Below are positions 1 through 7,584 of a stretch of DNA of 22,992 nucleotides, in pieces. The notes under the pieces were generated by a model, which worked only from the letters and a program-made list of their open reading frames with translations, had not been told where the DNA came from and ran no database searches. The position numbers and the translations under genes were made by a program. The stretch is from an archaeon (GTDB taxonomy: Archaea > Asgardarchaeota > Hermodarchaeia > Hermodarchaeales > Hermodarchaeaceae): positions 1 to 22,992 of the forward strand of contig JABXGU010000715.1 in NCBI GenBank assembly GCA_016550415.1, given 5' to 3'. Every line of letters begins with the position of its first letter. The first letter of the stretch is position 1.

Positions 1-1
1 G

Positions 2-184
2 AACAGTAATCCTCCCAAAATCACAGAGCAAATTGAAACAAGTTTTTGGGAAAAAGAGGGAATCCCAGATATAACGCAGACATGTATTAGGGACCGTTAC
101 TTATACCAGAAAGTTCTCGAAGTTGAAGCTCTCGCTAACGAATGGTTGTCAAGCCCTGCATTCCGCGCAGCCCATGCTAGTTAA
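2..184 (+). CDS. Hypothetical protein, C-terminal fragment (5' end outside the window)
   Basis: Frame 2 is open from the left edge to a TAA at 182-184, giving the last 60 residues of a protein that starts outside the window. The segment is hydrophilic and probably helical, with acidic and aromatic residues (for example ETSFWEKEG and YLYQKVLEVEALANEWL), and has no membrane segment or metal motif. I do not recognise a family. Its stop lies 8 bases inside the 3' end of hypD on the opposite strand, so the two genes converge and overlap tail to tail. Open length and amino-acid composition look like real coding sequence, but with only 60 residues this is a moderate call. Confidence 0.5.
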   Translation, partial: NSNPPKITEQIETSFWEKEGIPDITQTCIRDRYLYQKVLEVEALANEWLSSPAFRAAHAS

Positions 185-1304
185 TCTTTCTAGCTCCATA
201 AACAACTGCACATGTGCCCTCAGTGGAAACCATACATGGACCAATTGGCTGCTCTGGTGTACACTTATTACCAAAGAGGGGGCACTCTTCAGGGCCCATA
301 ACGCCTCGCAAAACCTCGCCACATTTACATCCCGGTGGCATCTCGAACTTCTGCGGTTGCAGCTTTAAATCAAAACGTTTACACGCATCAAAAGATGAGA
401 ACTTGGACTTCAACGCAAGACCAGAGCCAGGAATGAGACCAATGCCGCGCCATCTAGCATCAACAGGCTCAAGCACCCTGGCAATCATCTCCTGAGCCAA
501 AACATTCCCCTCCTCCTTAACAACCCGAGTATACTCATTCTCCACCTCAGCCCTTCCCTCAACTAGTTGAGTCAACAACATCACCAGCCCCAACAACACA
601 TCAAGCGGCTCAAAACCCGCCACAACCTGGGGAACCTTCCACTTCTCCGAAATCGGCACATACGGACGCAAACCAATGACAACACTCACATGACCCGGCA
701 AAATAAAACCATCCAAGCCCACCTCGCCCGATTCCAAAAGAAACTCCTGAGCAGGCGGAATCAAACGATGACTAACAATGACACTAAAATTAGAAGGCGG
801 ATCACCCAACAACTCAACAGCGGTAGGGGGCGTAGTCGTCTCAAAACCAATGGCGAAATGCACAACCTCCAAATCAGGATGCCGACGAGCTGCCTCCACC
901 GCATCCATCATACTATAAACAACCTGAACATTAGCCCCCTGACTCCTCGCCACATTCAATGAACCTAAATCCCCCGCAGGTACCCGCATCATATCACCAA
1001 AGGTTGTCAACAAGGTCCTAGGACGCTTGGCAACCTCAATAGCGAGAGCAACATCCTCAGGAGGCGTAACACAAACCGGACAACCCGGACCCGCCACAAC
1101 CTCAACATTAGAAGGCAAAAAGTCACGAAGACCCGCATGAGTTATGGTGTATTCATGCGTTCCACACACGTGCATGAAGCGGTATGTTTGGTTTTTTTGG
1201 TCTGCTAGTTTCTTGATTTGGATTGTTGCTTGTTTGGCTAGTTTTGGGTCTTTGTATTTTTTTTGTATACCGAGTGGGTCCATATTTGCGAAGGTGCCTG
1301 CCAT
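177..1304 (-). CDS. hypD: Hydrogenase maturation factor HypD
   Basis: HypD is the iron-sulfur scaffold which, with HypC, carries Fe(CN)2CO while the [NiFe]-hydrogenase active site is assembled. From the ATG at 1304 the protein has 375 residues, the family's normal length. Diagnostic motifs are HVCGTHE (Cys47), GPGCPVC (Cys75, Cys78), TFGDMMRVP (about 101-109) and GFETTTP (about 153-159). The C-terminal Cys-rich part (Cys326, 328, 341, 348, 357, 365) supplies the [4Fe-4S] ligands. The frame extends to a GTG at 1316; I prefer the ATG, though neither has a strong ribosome site and a start at Met8 is possible. No hypC or other hyp gene is adjacent. Synonymous codon choice changes sharply inside the gene near 1140. 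The last 8 bases overlap a converging gene. Confidence 0.95.
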   Translation of the reverse strand: MAGTFANMDPLGIQKKYKDPKLAKQATIQIKKLADQKNQTYRFMHVCGTHEYTITHAGLRDFLPSNVEVVAGPGCPVCVTPPEDVALAIEVAKRPRTLLTTFGDMMRVPAGDLGSLNVARSQGANVQVVYSMMDAVEAARRHPDLEVVHFAIGFETTTPPTAVELLGDPPSNFSVIVSHRLIPPAQEFLLESGEVGLDGFILPGHVSVVIGLRPYVPISEKWKVPQVVAGFEPLDVLLGLVMLLTQLVEGRAEVENEYTRVVKEEGNVLAQEMIARVLEPVDARWRGIGLIPGSGLALKSKFSSFDACKRFDLKLQPQKFEMPPGCKCGEVLRGVMGPEECPLFGNKCTPEQPIGPCMVSTEGTCAVVYGARKIN

Positions 1305-1505
1305 TTTGCTTTCCACTGTGCTATTTGTTGTAGTTTTTGTAATGCTTGTTGGGGTCTTTTTGGCTCTTTCGCTTTTTCTGCTGATACTTAGGATTGCATT
1401 GTTGTTTCATGTTTTTAGCAGTTAATTATGTAGGCGATTGACATGATGCTGATGAGAGGGTTTATTGTATAAATTGTCTACGAGATTCTAAGGTAGCTCC
1501 ATTGT

Positions 1506-2468
1506 TTAGGTGTGTGGTTGTGTGTTTGGTGGATGAATTAGAAAGCCTCTGCGCTTTTTCACAAAATAGCTTACTAGAACAACCACCGCGACAATGATGG
1601 CTCCTGCGGCTATGATTGGTAATAACACTTCTATTGGTATTCCTTGTGGTCCAGTGTTTTGATCATTATCAGGAGATGTATCCACTTGCCAGCGTGCAAT
1701 CTTTTGCATGAAGTTCCATTCAGAGTCGGGGTCGTTAAACTCGTCAAAGAGGGTAGTTCCATCCCTACTATCGCCTTCTTCAAATTCTGGGTGTGGGCTG
1801 GAAAGGAAGACATTACCGCTGCCATATTCGTAAACAATCATGCTAGGGTGACCATTACTTTCGTAGGTTGCGATGGTTACAAGTCCTGTGACGCCTTGCG
1901 CTGTAAAGTATTGAGGTCCCCAAAAGGTTGTTTGATAGGTTGAAGGTTCTGTTGCGAGACCTGGTCCTGTGGATAGTTGGTTCACTGTAATAGTTCCTAA
2001 TGAGGAACCAGAACCACAGATAGTCATGGTTAGTGTGCCATCATAAAGATGGAGACTGGGATTGACAGCTGTGAGGGCTCCTCCGCAAATCCCGAAATAA
2101 GACCCGCCTGCTTCTACAAATTGTCGAATGGCTTCCCGCCCTTCTTCTTCTAGAAGCGCAATGGTTGACGTTTCTGACACACCAGGGACGGCAAAGATAT
2201 CCACGCTATCTAATGCGCCTCCGCGGATTTGTGAACTAGTGACCAGAGTCACTTCTGCATTCATCCATTCGAACATTGCCTGGACTGCAGTCGTACTATC
2301 TGAAGTTATTCCGCCCCATACTGCAATACTCACACCTGCTAAGTCTAGGGTCTGTGCTTCTACCTGTCTTGCGGTATTAGCTGTGAACATTGAAAACGTG
2401 AATAATGCGGCTAGGAGGAATACCACCGTTATTGAATTATTACTAGGTTTTGAGGATAAATGAATCAT
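1506..2468 (-). CDS. Membrane-anchored extracellular glutamine-amidotransferase-fold protein (BPL_N-like)
   Basis: From the ATG at 2468 (GGAAGGA ribosome site 7 bases upstream) the protein has 320 residues; the frame extends to a TTG at 2489. Layout: a signal-peptide-like hydrophobic stretch at about 13-30, a soluble domain to about 265, a membrane helix at about 280-303, then a basic KKRRG tail, so the domain should face outside. The domain resembles class I glutamine amidotransferases of the biotin-protein-ligase N-terminal type. It has a nucleophile-elbow GICGGA with Cys128 and a later SPHPE with His226 and Glu228, which together would form a Cys-His-Glu triad. The partner and substrate are unknown; no biotin ligase domain is present. 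It lies between the Fe-S protein gene and hypD on the same strand, with gaps near 200 bases, so a single operon is uncertain. Confidence 0.75.
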   Translation of the reverse strand: MIHLSSKPSNNSITVVFLLAALFTFSMFTANTARQVEAQTLDLAGVSIAVWGGITSDSTTAVQAMFEWMNAEVTLVTSSQIRGGALDSVDIFAVPGVSETSTIALLEEEGREAIRQFVEAGGSYFGICGGALTAVNPSLHLYDGTLTMTICGSGSSLGTITVNQLSTGPGLATEPSTYQTTFWGPQYFTAQGVTGLVTIATYESNGHPSMIVYEYGSGNVFLSSPHPEFEEGDSRDGTTLFDEFNDPDSEWNFMQKIARWQVDTSPDNDQNTGPQGIPIEVLLPIIAAGAIIVAVVVLVSYFVKKRRGFLIHPPNTQPHT

Positions 2469-2682
2469 CGTGTCTTCCTTCCAGCTCAATGTCTAGATGC
2501 GATTTTGTCCATCATTTTTGCCTAAAACTTGTGCGTTACCGGCAATTTTAGAAAACCGAGAGATTTTCAACTGCTATGATTTTTTTTTCAGAACTGGACA
2601 GTTTAGGATAATGGAAATACCAGTTCCATTCTGGCAGAGGATCTTCCTTGGTGCTTGATGGAATGATAGGAGGGGACGGAGG

Positions 2683-3786
2683 CTATTTTGTATTCTTTTC
2701 AAGTGTCTTCCTACGTTGTTCAATTTTGGCATACAAATCTCCAAAAGTTACTGGAGGAACCTGTTCTTCCTCCTTCTTGACAAGTTTCAGTGCATCAGAA
2801 GGGCAATTCGCCACGCATACACCGCATCCAATGCATCGGTCTAAGTTAATGGTAGCAGTTTCATCTGTTAGCGTGACTGCCTCCATTTGACAAACTTGAA
2901 CACAAGTGCCACAACCAGCGCACAAGTCCGAATTGACTTCTGCCTGGTAATTCGTAGTGATAAAGTCTATGGGACGAGAAGCACTTTTTGCCCCGGAAAG
3001 TGATCCACAACAGCATCCACAACAACTACAAAGAAATTCGATTTCTTGACTATTACTGGGCTGTAAAACCAATCCTTCTTCTTCATTCTGTCGAATAACC
3101 TCAAGCAGTTCTTCCCTAGTAACTTCCTTACCCCAACCAAATTCAATATATGCTTCAGTAAATTTTCCGATACCGATGCAGAGATTGCGGCGATTGGTTG
3201 CCTTACAGGGCTCACCCTCGATATCTTTGGCTTGACGACAAATGCAATTAATTAAAACAAACGGGCCTTTCGATTTTTTAATAAGTTTGCGGATATCATC
3301 ATAGTGCGCTACACTTTCTTCTCGCCTTATACTTTGTTCAATGGGTATGATTCGAAGTTGCCCAATCCCAGTACTCTGGATTTCCCGAATGGGTGGCGAG
3401 TTATAAAATTCGGTGATGTCTGCGAGAAGGTCTTCACTCAATTTGTTTACTTGGAATTCAAATATCCCAACAACCCACAGAGCATTCCCGTAATACTTGA
3501 TCTTTCCCTCTCTTTCGTAGAGGATTAACCCCTTCTTGGCCATTTTTTCAAGCATTATTTCCAATTCTTTTTTGGACATTCCAGTATCTCTCAATCGTGG
3601 ATAAATAACGTCTATTGTTTCTGAAGGATGCGGGGACCACTTCAACTTTGTAGCTATCCTAGCCTCCAGTGGTGTAAAAAGCCGTTTTAGCAGACGGATC
3701 TCTGCTCCACCTTCTCTTTCAGGAAATCTGACTGGAAATTTGTCCATGTGCTTCTGCAATGTATGATACACATCTTCTTCAATCAT
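2683..3786 (-). CDS. Winged-helix plus multi-cluster Fe-S protein (ferredoxin-like)
   Basis: 367 residues. Residues about 30-100 look like a winged-helix unit (helices with TGMSKKELEIMLEKMAKKGLI and a REGKIKYY wing). The middle part has CIC at 181-183 with further Cys at 194 and 203. A very dense cysteine block, CSCCGCCCG, spans 253-261. The C-terminus is a classic two-[4Fe-4S] ferredoxin: CAGCGTCVQVC (289-299) and CIGCGVCVANCP (318-329). Proteins of this type occur in anaerobic archaea and deltaproteobacteria; I know no established function, and an electron carrier or redox sensor is an inference. The ATG at 3786 has no close ribosome site, but an A/T-rich TATA-like stretch lies about 25 bases upstream, compatible with a short or absent leader. 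It is transcribed divergently from the OsmC gene across a promoter region holding an exact direct repeat. Confidence 0.8.
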   Translation of the reverse strand: MIEEDVYHTLQKHMDKFPVRFPEREGGAEIRLLKRLFTPLEARIATKLKWSPHPSETIDVIYPRLRDTGMSKKELEIMLEKMAKKGLILYEREGKIKYYGNALWVVGIFEFQVNKLSEDLLADITEFYNSPPIREIQSTGIGQLRIIPIEQSIRREESVAHYDDIRKLIKKSKGPFVLINCICRQAKDIEGEPCKATNRRNLCIGIGKFTEAYIEFGWGKEVTREELLEVIRQNEEEGLVLQPSNSQEIEFLCSCCGCCCGSLSGAKSASRPIDFITTNYQAEVNSDLCAGCGTCVQVCQMEAVTLTDETATINLDRCIGCGVCVANCPSDALKLVKKEEEQVPPVTFGDLYAKIEQRRKTLEKNTK

Positions 3787-3788
3787 AC

Positions 3789-3829
3789 TGAACCCAATTC
3801 CTAACAGATTATTTGGAATGAACCCAATT
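3789..3829. promoter_or_regulatory. Direct repeat in divergent promoter, candidate operator
   Basis: The 11-mer TGAACCCAATT occurs at 3789-3799 and again at 3819-3829, exactly 30 bases apart, close to three helical turns. Both copies lie between the Fe-S protein gene (minus) and the OsmC gene (+), the first only 2 bases upstream of the Fe-S start codon. Placement and spacing suggest a regulator-binding site; no regulator is identified. Confidence 0.35.
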
Positions 3830-3895
3830 TGTCCTAATATTCAGATGGAATTACTTTATTTTAATTTCTAATCCTGTTTCTGTTTTAACATCTTC

Positions 3896-3906
3896 AAACT
3901 ATATGC
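3896..3906 (+). promoter_or_regulatory. TATA-like box upstream of the OsmC gene
   Basis: An AACTATATGCC stretch lies about 55 bases before the OsmC start codon. An archaeal start site about 25 bases downstream would leave a leader of roughly 25-30 bases. Weak evidence from composition and spacing only. Confidence 0.3.
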
Positions 3907-3955
3907 CTATCCTAAAGGACTAAATGCAGGGTCCACTGGCAGGATAATCGAGGCT

Positions 3956-4408
3956 ATGATTTTGAATAAGGATGATGCCCCAGTTCCTGAATTTAAGGCT
4001 GTCATAAAATGGACTGGCGGTCATGATGGTGAGATTGCCATGGAAGGTAAGCCCTCACTTCCCATTTCTTCTCCGCCCTTTTGGGGTGGTCACGGAGGCC
4101 GCTATTCGCCACAAGAATTGTTCGTCTCTGCTATTACTGGCTGCTATGTTACTACCTTTGGTGAATTCATTAAACGGATGAATCAGCCTATTGAGGCTCT
4201 CAAAATCGAGGGTCGAGGTATTTTGGAGCGTCACCCAGAGGGAGGCTTCCTATTTACACACATCTACATTACAATGCATATTTCAGTTAAAGATGAAGCA
4301 GCTTCCTCAAAAGCGCAAAAAGCTGTAGATCTTACGAAGAAATACTGCATGGTTTCCCGTTCAGTCTCATGTAATGTCCATGTCACATCAAAGATTACCC
4401 ACAAGTAA
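3956..4408 (+). CDS. OsmC/Ohr-family peroxiredoxin-like protein
   Basis: 150 residues, the family's usual size. OsmC-family proteins are small cytoplasmic thiol peroxidases that reduce organic hydroperoxides or handle other thiol chemistry. The two family cysteines are present: Cys63 on the central helix (SAITGCYVTTF, preceded by the SPQELFVSA motif) and Cys131 (KKYCMVSRSV); a third, Cys139, follows. The ATG at 3956 has GAGG unusually close (2 bases), and a TTG two codons later would have a more normal 8-base spacing, so the exact start is uncertain. It is divergent from the Fe-S protein gene and followed by a T-rich terminator. A role in oxidant defence would suit an anaerobe rich in Fe-S proteins, but that is inference. 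Confidence 0.88.
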   Translation: MILNKDDAPVPEFKAVIKWTGGHDGEIAMEGKPSLPISSPPFWGGHGGRYSPQELFVSAITGCYVTTFGEFIKRMNQPIEALKIEGRGILERHPEGGFLFTHIYITMHISVKDEAASSKAQKAVDLTKKYCMVSRSVSCNVHVTSKITHK

Positions 4409-4425
4409 AATGCTCAAGGCTTCTG

Positions 4426-4438
4426 CTTTTTTCTTCTC
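4426..4438 (+). terminator. T-rich archaeal-type terminator after the OsmC gene
   Basis: CTTTTTTCTTCTC begins 18 bases after the OsmC stop codon. An identical 13-mer follows nuoN at 18172-18184. Archaeal transcription often ends at T-tracts without a strong hairpin, and the recurrence after a second + strand gene supports the call. Confidence 0.55.
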
Positions 4439-4501
4439 AACTTTATTAGGGGGTTTCTTCATTATCTTGAAATGTAATTTGCTGTCAGAACCTACTTCTA
4501 T

Positions 4502-6079
4502 TCATGTTCTCCGCTTTCTCATTTGAACGACAGTATAAAGAGTAATTGTGATTGCTGCTCCACATATGATTCCAATGCTTATCCTTCCAAGGGTGTATTG
4601 AAGTGCTATTGTACGATTGAGCGATAACACTATTTCATTGCTCCACTGGCTGATTCCGCCCAAATCATCGATTGCTCTAACTCGAAACCAGTACCAACCA
4701 TCGTCCAAATCTGACAACTTCTTGATCGTGTTTGTAACCGTAAATTCTGTAGTTGTGTAGTAATAGTATACTCGGCTTGTCATCTCCAATTGATAATCTG
4801 TAACGTACCCATCAGAATCTTGGCTGGGAAGCCAAGCTAGAAGTATATCACCAGCGAGTGCTTCTATCGCTTGTATCGAGAGAATTGGCGATGTGGGTGC
4901 TTTCTCCCTTTGCCATCTAGCAATCCAAGTTGCTGTTCCTTGGCTTCCAACTGTCAGAATATCCCCATTTTGGCACTGAATCATATCCCGGATGAAAGTG
5001 GAATCACAATCTGGCTCAACATCGTAGATTATACCGCCATCCCCGTCAAGAAATAGAAAACCAACTTGGTAATTTCCCGCTTCATTCAAACCTATTATGT
5101 AAGTTTCAGCATCCAGCTTCTCAATAGATGCCGCCCATCCGAAGAATGGTATACTATATGTTTCCTTCCAAATTTGAGTTGTATCTCCTTTTGTTCTAAC
5201 AGCTAAAATTTGTCCATCAGTAGCTAGGAAGGAGGAAAAATAGTACCCCACAAAAAGGAGGTCACCATCCTCGCATTCTTGCACGTCGTAGAAGGCACTG
5301 TTTCTATCTTCATTTATCCAAGTCCACACTAAATCCCCGTTGAGGTCGAGTTGCATTGCTAGTCCATATCCATAGGAGCTATCCAGTATCTCACCCAAAA
5401 GCAGCACCCCACCTTCGGTACTAGGTATAGCCGATATGATATCTGAACCCATACTTGGAAAGGGTTTGTAGGTCTGATTCCAGATTATGCCACCTCCCTC
5501 TGTCATTTTGAGTGCCCAGGATTGGAAAGAATAATTGGGATCATAGCAATCGCCAGCTAGTATTAACTCTCCATTAGGTAACAGACAGGCATCACTTACA
5601 GTTCTTGAGTCTGACCAACTCATTGTGCTGTTCCAGACCATCAAACCCAACGAATCAAATCGGAAGACAAACGTGGAGGAATTTACTCCCAGCCCTTGGC
5701 TACCTGCAACAAAGCATCCTCCGTCATCACTTTTGAGAATCGAGTCTACCCTCCTGAAATTGGACGCTGGGATACACTGGTTCCATAACAAAACACCATA
5801 AGAATCAAGACACCAAATCCAGAGACTATAATTCCAATAATCATTGATGACACGGGAATTGCCTAAGACGATAATACTGCCGTCCTCCCTCTCAATAGCT
5901 CCAACTCCCCAACAATAATCATCACTGAAGAACGTTCTACTCCATGAAGGCACTACTGTTGAATGCTCACTCTGAACCAATTCTCCAATTGAATTTGATG
6001 ATACTACTAGTTGACCTGGCGGATTCCAAAGCATCACGAACAAGGCAAAGGCTATGAAAAAAGTCGCCAGGCGTCGCAA
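4502..6079 (-). CDS. Surface protein: propeller-like repeats, FN3 domain, C-terminal membrane anchor
   Basis: 525 residues from a TTG start at 6079, chosen because GAGGT lies 7 bases upstream and no suitable ATG exists. The N-terminus MRRLATFFIAFALFVML is a signal peptide. Residues about 50-390 hold roughly six to seven repeats built on 'G-[DEG]-hhhhG' strands such as DGSIIVLG, GGCFVAG, NGELILAG, EGGVLLLG, DGDLLFVG and NGDILTVG, about 50-55 residues apart, as in PQQ-like or delta-60-type beta-propellers. Residues about 395-488 form a fibronectin type III domain (WLPSQDSDGYVTDY, then WYWFRVRAID). A membrane helix at about 497-518 and the tail RKRRT anchor it with the bulk outside the cell. Many N-x-S/T sites allow archaeal glycosylation. 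The ligand is unknown. It is divergent from the FpoF-like gene. Confidence 0.8.
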   Translation of the reverse strand: MRRLATFFIAFALFVMLWNPPGQLVVSSNSIGELVQSEHSTVVPSWSRTFFSDDYCWGVGAIEREDGSIIVLGNSRVINDYWNYSLWIWCLDSYGVLLWNQCIPASNFRRVDSILKSDDGGCFVAGSQGLGVNSSTFVFRFDSLGLMVWNSTMSWSDSRTVSDACLLPNGELILAGDCYDPNYSFQSWALKMTEGGGIIWNQTYKPFPSMGSDIISAIPSTEGGVLLLGEILDSSYGYGLAMQLDLNGDLVWTWINEDRNSAFYDVQECEDGDLLFVGYYFSSFLATDGQILAVRTKGDTTQIWKETYSIPFFGWAASIEKLDAETYIIGLNEAGNYQVGFLFLDGDGGIIYDVEPDCDSTFIRDMIQCQNGDILTVGSQGTATWIARWQREKAPTSPILSIQAIEALAGDILLAWLPSQDSDGYVTDYQLEMTSRVYYYYTTTEFTVTNTIKKLSDLDDGWYWFRVRAIDDLGGISQWSNEIVLSLNRTIALQYTLGRISIGIICGAAITITLYTVVQMRKRRT

Positions 6080-6195
6080 TCAATCTACCTCTAATAAAAA
6101 CAGTTAGTTCTGGTTGGTCTCTAAAGTATTATGAAATGGGTAAACACTCACTGTGGGCGTTCTTCATGGATGCTTGAGATTTTTAATAACTATAG

Positions 6196-6270
6196 TAACA
6201 AATTTTTCTGATTATCACCAACAAGCATTCGTATTGAGTTTAATCTGTGCTTAAATGGCAAAATTTGTTA
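6196..6270. repeat. 11-bp inverted repeat in the divergent promoter before the FpoF-like gene
   Basis: TAACAAATTTT at 6196-6206 and its exact reverse complement AAAATTTGTTA at 6260-6270 flank a 53-base spacer in the 264-base region between the surface-protein gene and the FpoF-like gene. The right arm overlaps TGGCAAAATTT (6256-6266), an 11-mer found again upstream of nuoA. The rest of this gap is A/T-rich with possible TATA stretches on both strands. Candidate operator pair. Confidence 0.45.
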
Positions 6271-6278
6271 TGCTATCA

Positions 6279-6289
6279 GTTTTAAGTAT
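6279..6289 (+). promoter_or_regulatory. TATA-like box upstream of the FpoF-like gene
   Basis: GTTTTAAGTAT lies about 60 bases before the ATG at 6344. Initiation about 25 bases downstream would give a leader of roughly 35 bases, or put the start site near the alternative GTG at 6305. Supported by composition and spacing only. Confidence 0.35.
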
Positions 6290-6343
6290 GCAGACATCTT
6301 CTTTGTGTATCTGAAATCAACGTTCAACATTGAGTGGTTCGCC

Positions 6344-7402
6344 ATGGCAGATGAAAAGGTTGGCTTCGAAGTTCTTCAGGCTAAAGTTATTGACAGTGGA
6401 AAATGTTGCAGTTGTGGTGCATGTGTAGCTGTTTGTCCTCTCATGTCAGTTGAGATGCATGACTTAAAGCCCACACTTGTTGGAAAATGTACTCAATGTG
6501 GCTTTTGTCCAAAATCTTGTCCTCGCATGATTGATGACTATGACCCTATCTATTCTCAAGTGTTTGGCGAAGATGCCGAGCGTGATCCAGCACTGGGGGT
6601 CTATCGTCGGGCATACGCCCTACGCAACTCAGATGAATCGATTCGAAAAAAGGCGCAGGATGGAGGAGTCGTCACGGCTATCCTCATTCATTTGTTTGAA
6701 ACAGAACAGATCCAGGGTGCAGTAGTTTCAGGTGTTGACCCTAAGGATCCTTGGCGTCCAGTGCCAATGGTGGCGACAAATGAGGAGGAAGTAATTGCTG
6801 CTTCAAAGTCTCGTTATACGCGGTCACCGAATCTTGTTGCCTTACAGAATGCCATGAAAGAACTCAAACTAGAGCGTATTGCTGTGGTGGGAACTCCATG
6901 CCATATTCAAGCCATTCAAAGAATGCGATTGGCTCCGATAAAGAAGGTTGATCGTGCAGTCATTATGTCCATTGGTCTATTTTGCAGTGAGACCTTTAGT
7001 TTTGATCAGCTCATGAAACAAAGGATTGAACGTGAACTTAAAGTTCCACTTACAATGGTTCGTAAATTGGATATTAAGGGGAAATTATTGGTATTTCCCA
7101 AAGAGCAGACGGAATCAATTACAATACCACTTAAGGAAGCTCGACAGTGGGTGGAATCAGGGTGTCATTATTGTACTGATTTTGCCTCAAATTTTGCAGA
7201 TATCTCGGTGGGAGGTGCTGGTTCACCCCTCAAATGGTCCACGGTATTAGTTCGTACTGAGCGTGGGCAAGCACTCATTGAGGAAATGCTTGCAGCTGGC
7301 AAATTCCTTCAAGAAGAAATCACACCTGAAGGACTTGATTTGCTTCGGCGTATTGCAGCCCCCAAGACTAAACGTGTGCCTCACAAGTCCCCTTCCAAGT
7401 GA
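6344..7402 (+). CDS. F420H2 oxidoreductase, FrhB/FpoF family
   Basis: 352 residues from the ATG at 6344; the frame also allows a GTG at 6305 adding 13 residues. The FrhB/FpoF family uses FAD to pass electrons between coenzyme F420 and iron-sulfur clusters. The N-terminus has two complete [4Fe-4S] motifs of form CxxCxxCxxxC (Cys21-31 and Cys49-59). The catalytic part shows DGGVVTAIL (107-114), VVGTPCHIQA (181-190), GLFCSETF (211-218) and CHYCTDFASNFADISVGG (274-291), all typical of this family. Length matches FpoF, the input subunit of the F420H2 dehydrogenase. The nearby mtd, which makes or uses F420H2, and the Nuo-like module 2-11 kb away suggest it feeds electrons to that membrane complex. 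A stand-alone ferredoxin:F420 oxidoreductase or a glutamate-synthase/sulfite-reductase-linked partner remains possible. Confidence 0.85.
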   Translation: MADEKVGFEVLQAKVIDSGKCCSCGACVAVCPLMSVEMHDLKPTLVGKCTQCGFCPKSCPRMIDDYDPIYSQVFGEDAERDPALGVYRRAYALRNSDESIRKKAQDGGVVTAILIHLFETEQIQGAVVSGVDPKDPWRPVPMVATNEEEVIAASKSRYTRSPNLVALQNAMKELKLERIAVVGTPCHIQAIQRMRLAPIKKVDRAVIMSIGLFCSETFSFDQLMKQRIERELKVPLTMVRKLDIKGKLLVFPKEQTESITIPLKEARQWVESGCHYCTDFASNFADISVGGAGSPLKWSTVLVRTERGQALIEEMLAAGKFLQEEITPEGLDLLRRIAAPKTKRVPHKSPSK

Positions 7403-7518
7403 TAATGGAATTTAACAAGCAAGTTGAAGCTATTTCCGCTGCATTTCGATAATCTTTGAGATTTTTATCAAGAAAGTAAACACTTTTCTCGTTGGACGTC
7501 ATGAATTTGGCTTATCTT

Positions 7519-7547
7519 TGTCAGGTATCTCAATAATTGACCTGACA
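7519..7547. promoter_or_regulatory. 8-bp inverted repeat upstream of mtd
   Basis: TGTCAGGT at 7519-7526 and ACCTGACA at 7540-7547 are exact inverted copies separated by 13 bases, ending 37 bases before the mtd start codon. It could be an operator for a dimeric regulator or an mRNA hairpin in the leader. No regulator is identified. Confidence 0.45.
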
Positions 7548-7584
7548 TTGCAACCATTGTATAATAATTGAAGGTGAATTATGA

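Noticed and set aside
567..962. 131-codon open frame on the + strand opposite hypD
   Set aside because: It is antisense to clearly conserved HypD motifs; its Gln/His/Asn/Thr-rich translation reflects the A/C-rich strand. The same holds for the 93-codon frames at 214-495 and 1144-1425.
1100..1180. Skew switch read as a replication origin
   Set aside because: The pattern (C/A-rich left, G/T-rich right) would fit, but it is confined to about 1 kb and no origin-recognition boxes, Orc1/Cdc6 gene or A/T-rich unwinding region is visible.
1321..1410. 29-codon minus-strand ORF just before hypD, possible hypC remnant
   Set aside because: Its Lys/Gln/Asn-only translation comes from the A/C-rich leader and has no HypC motif (no N-terminal MC, no Pro-rich core).
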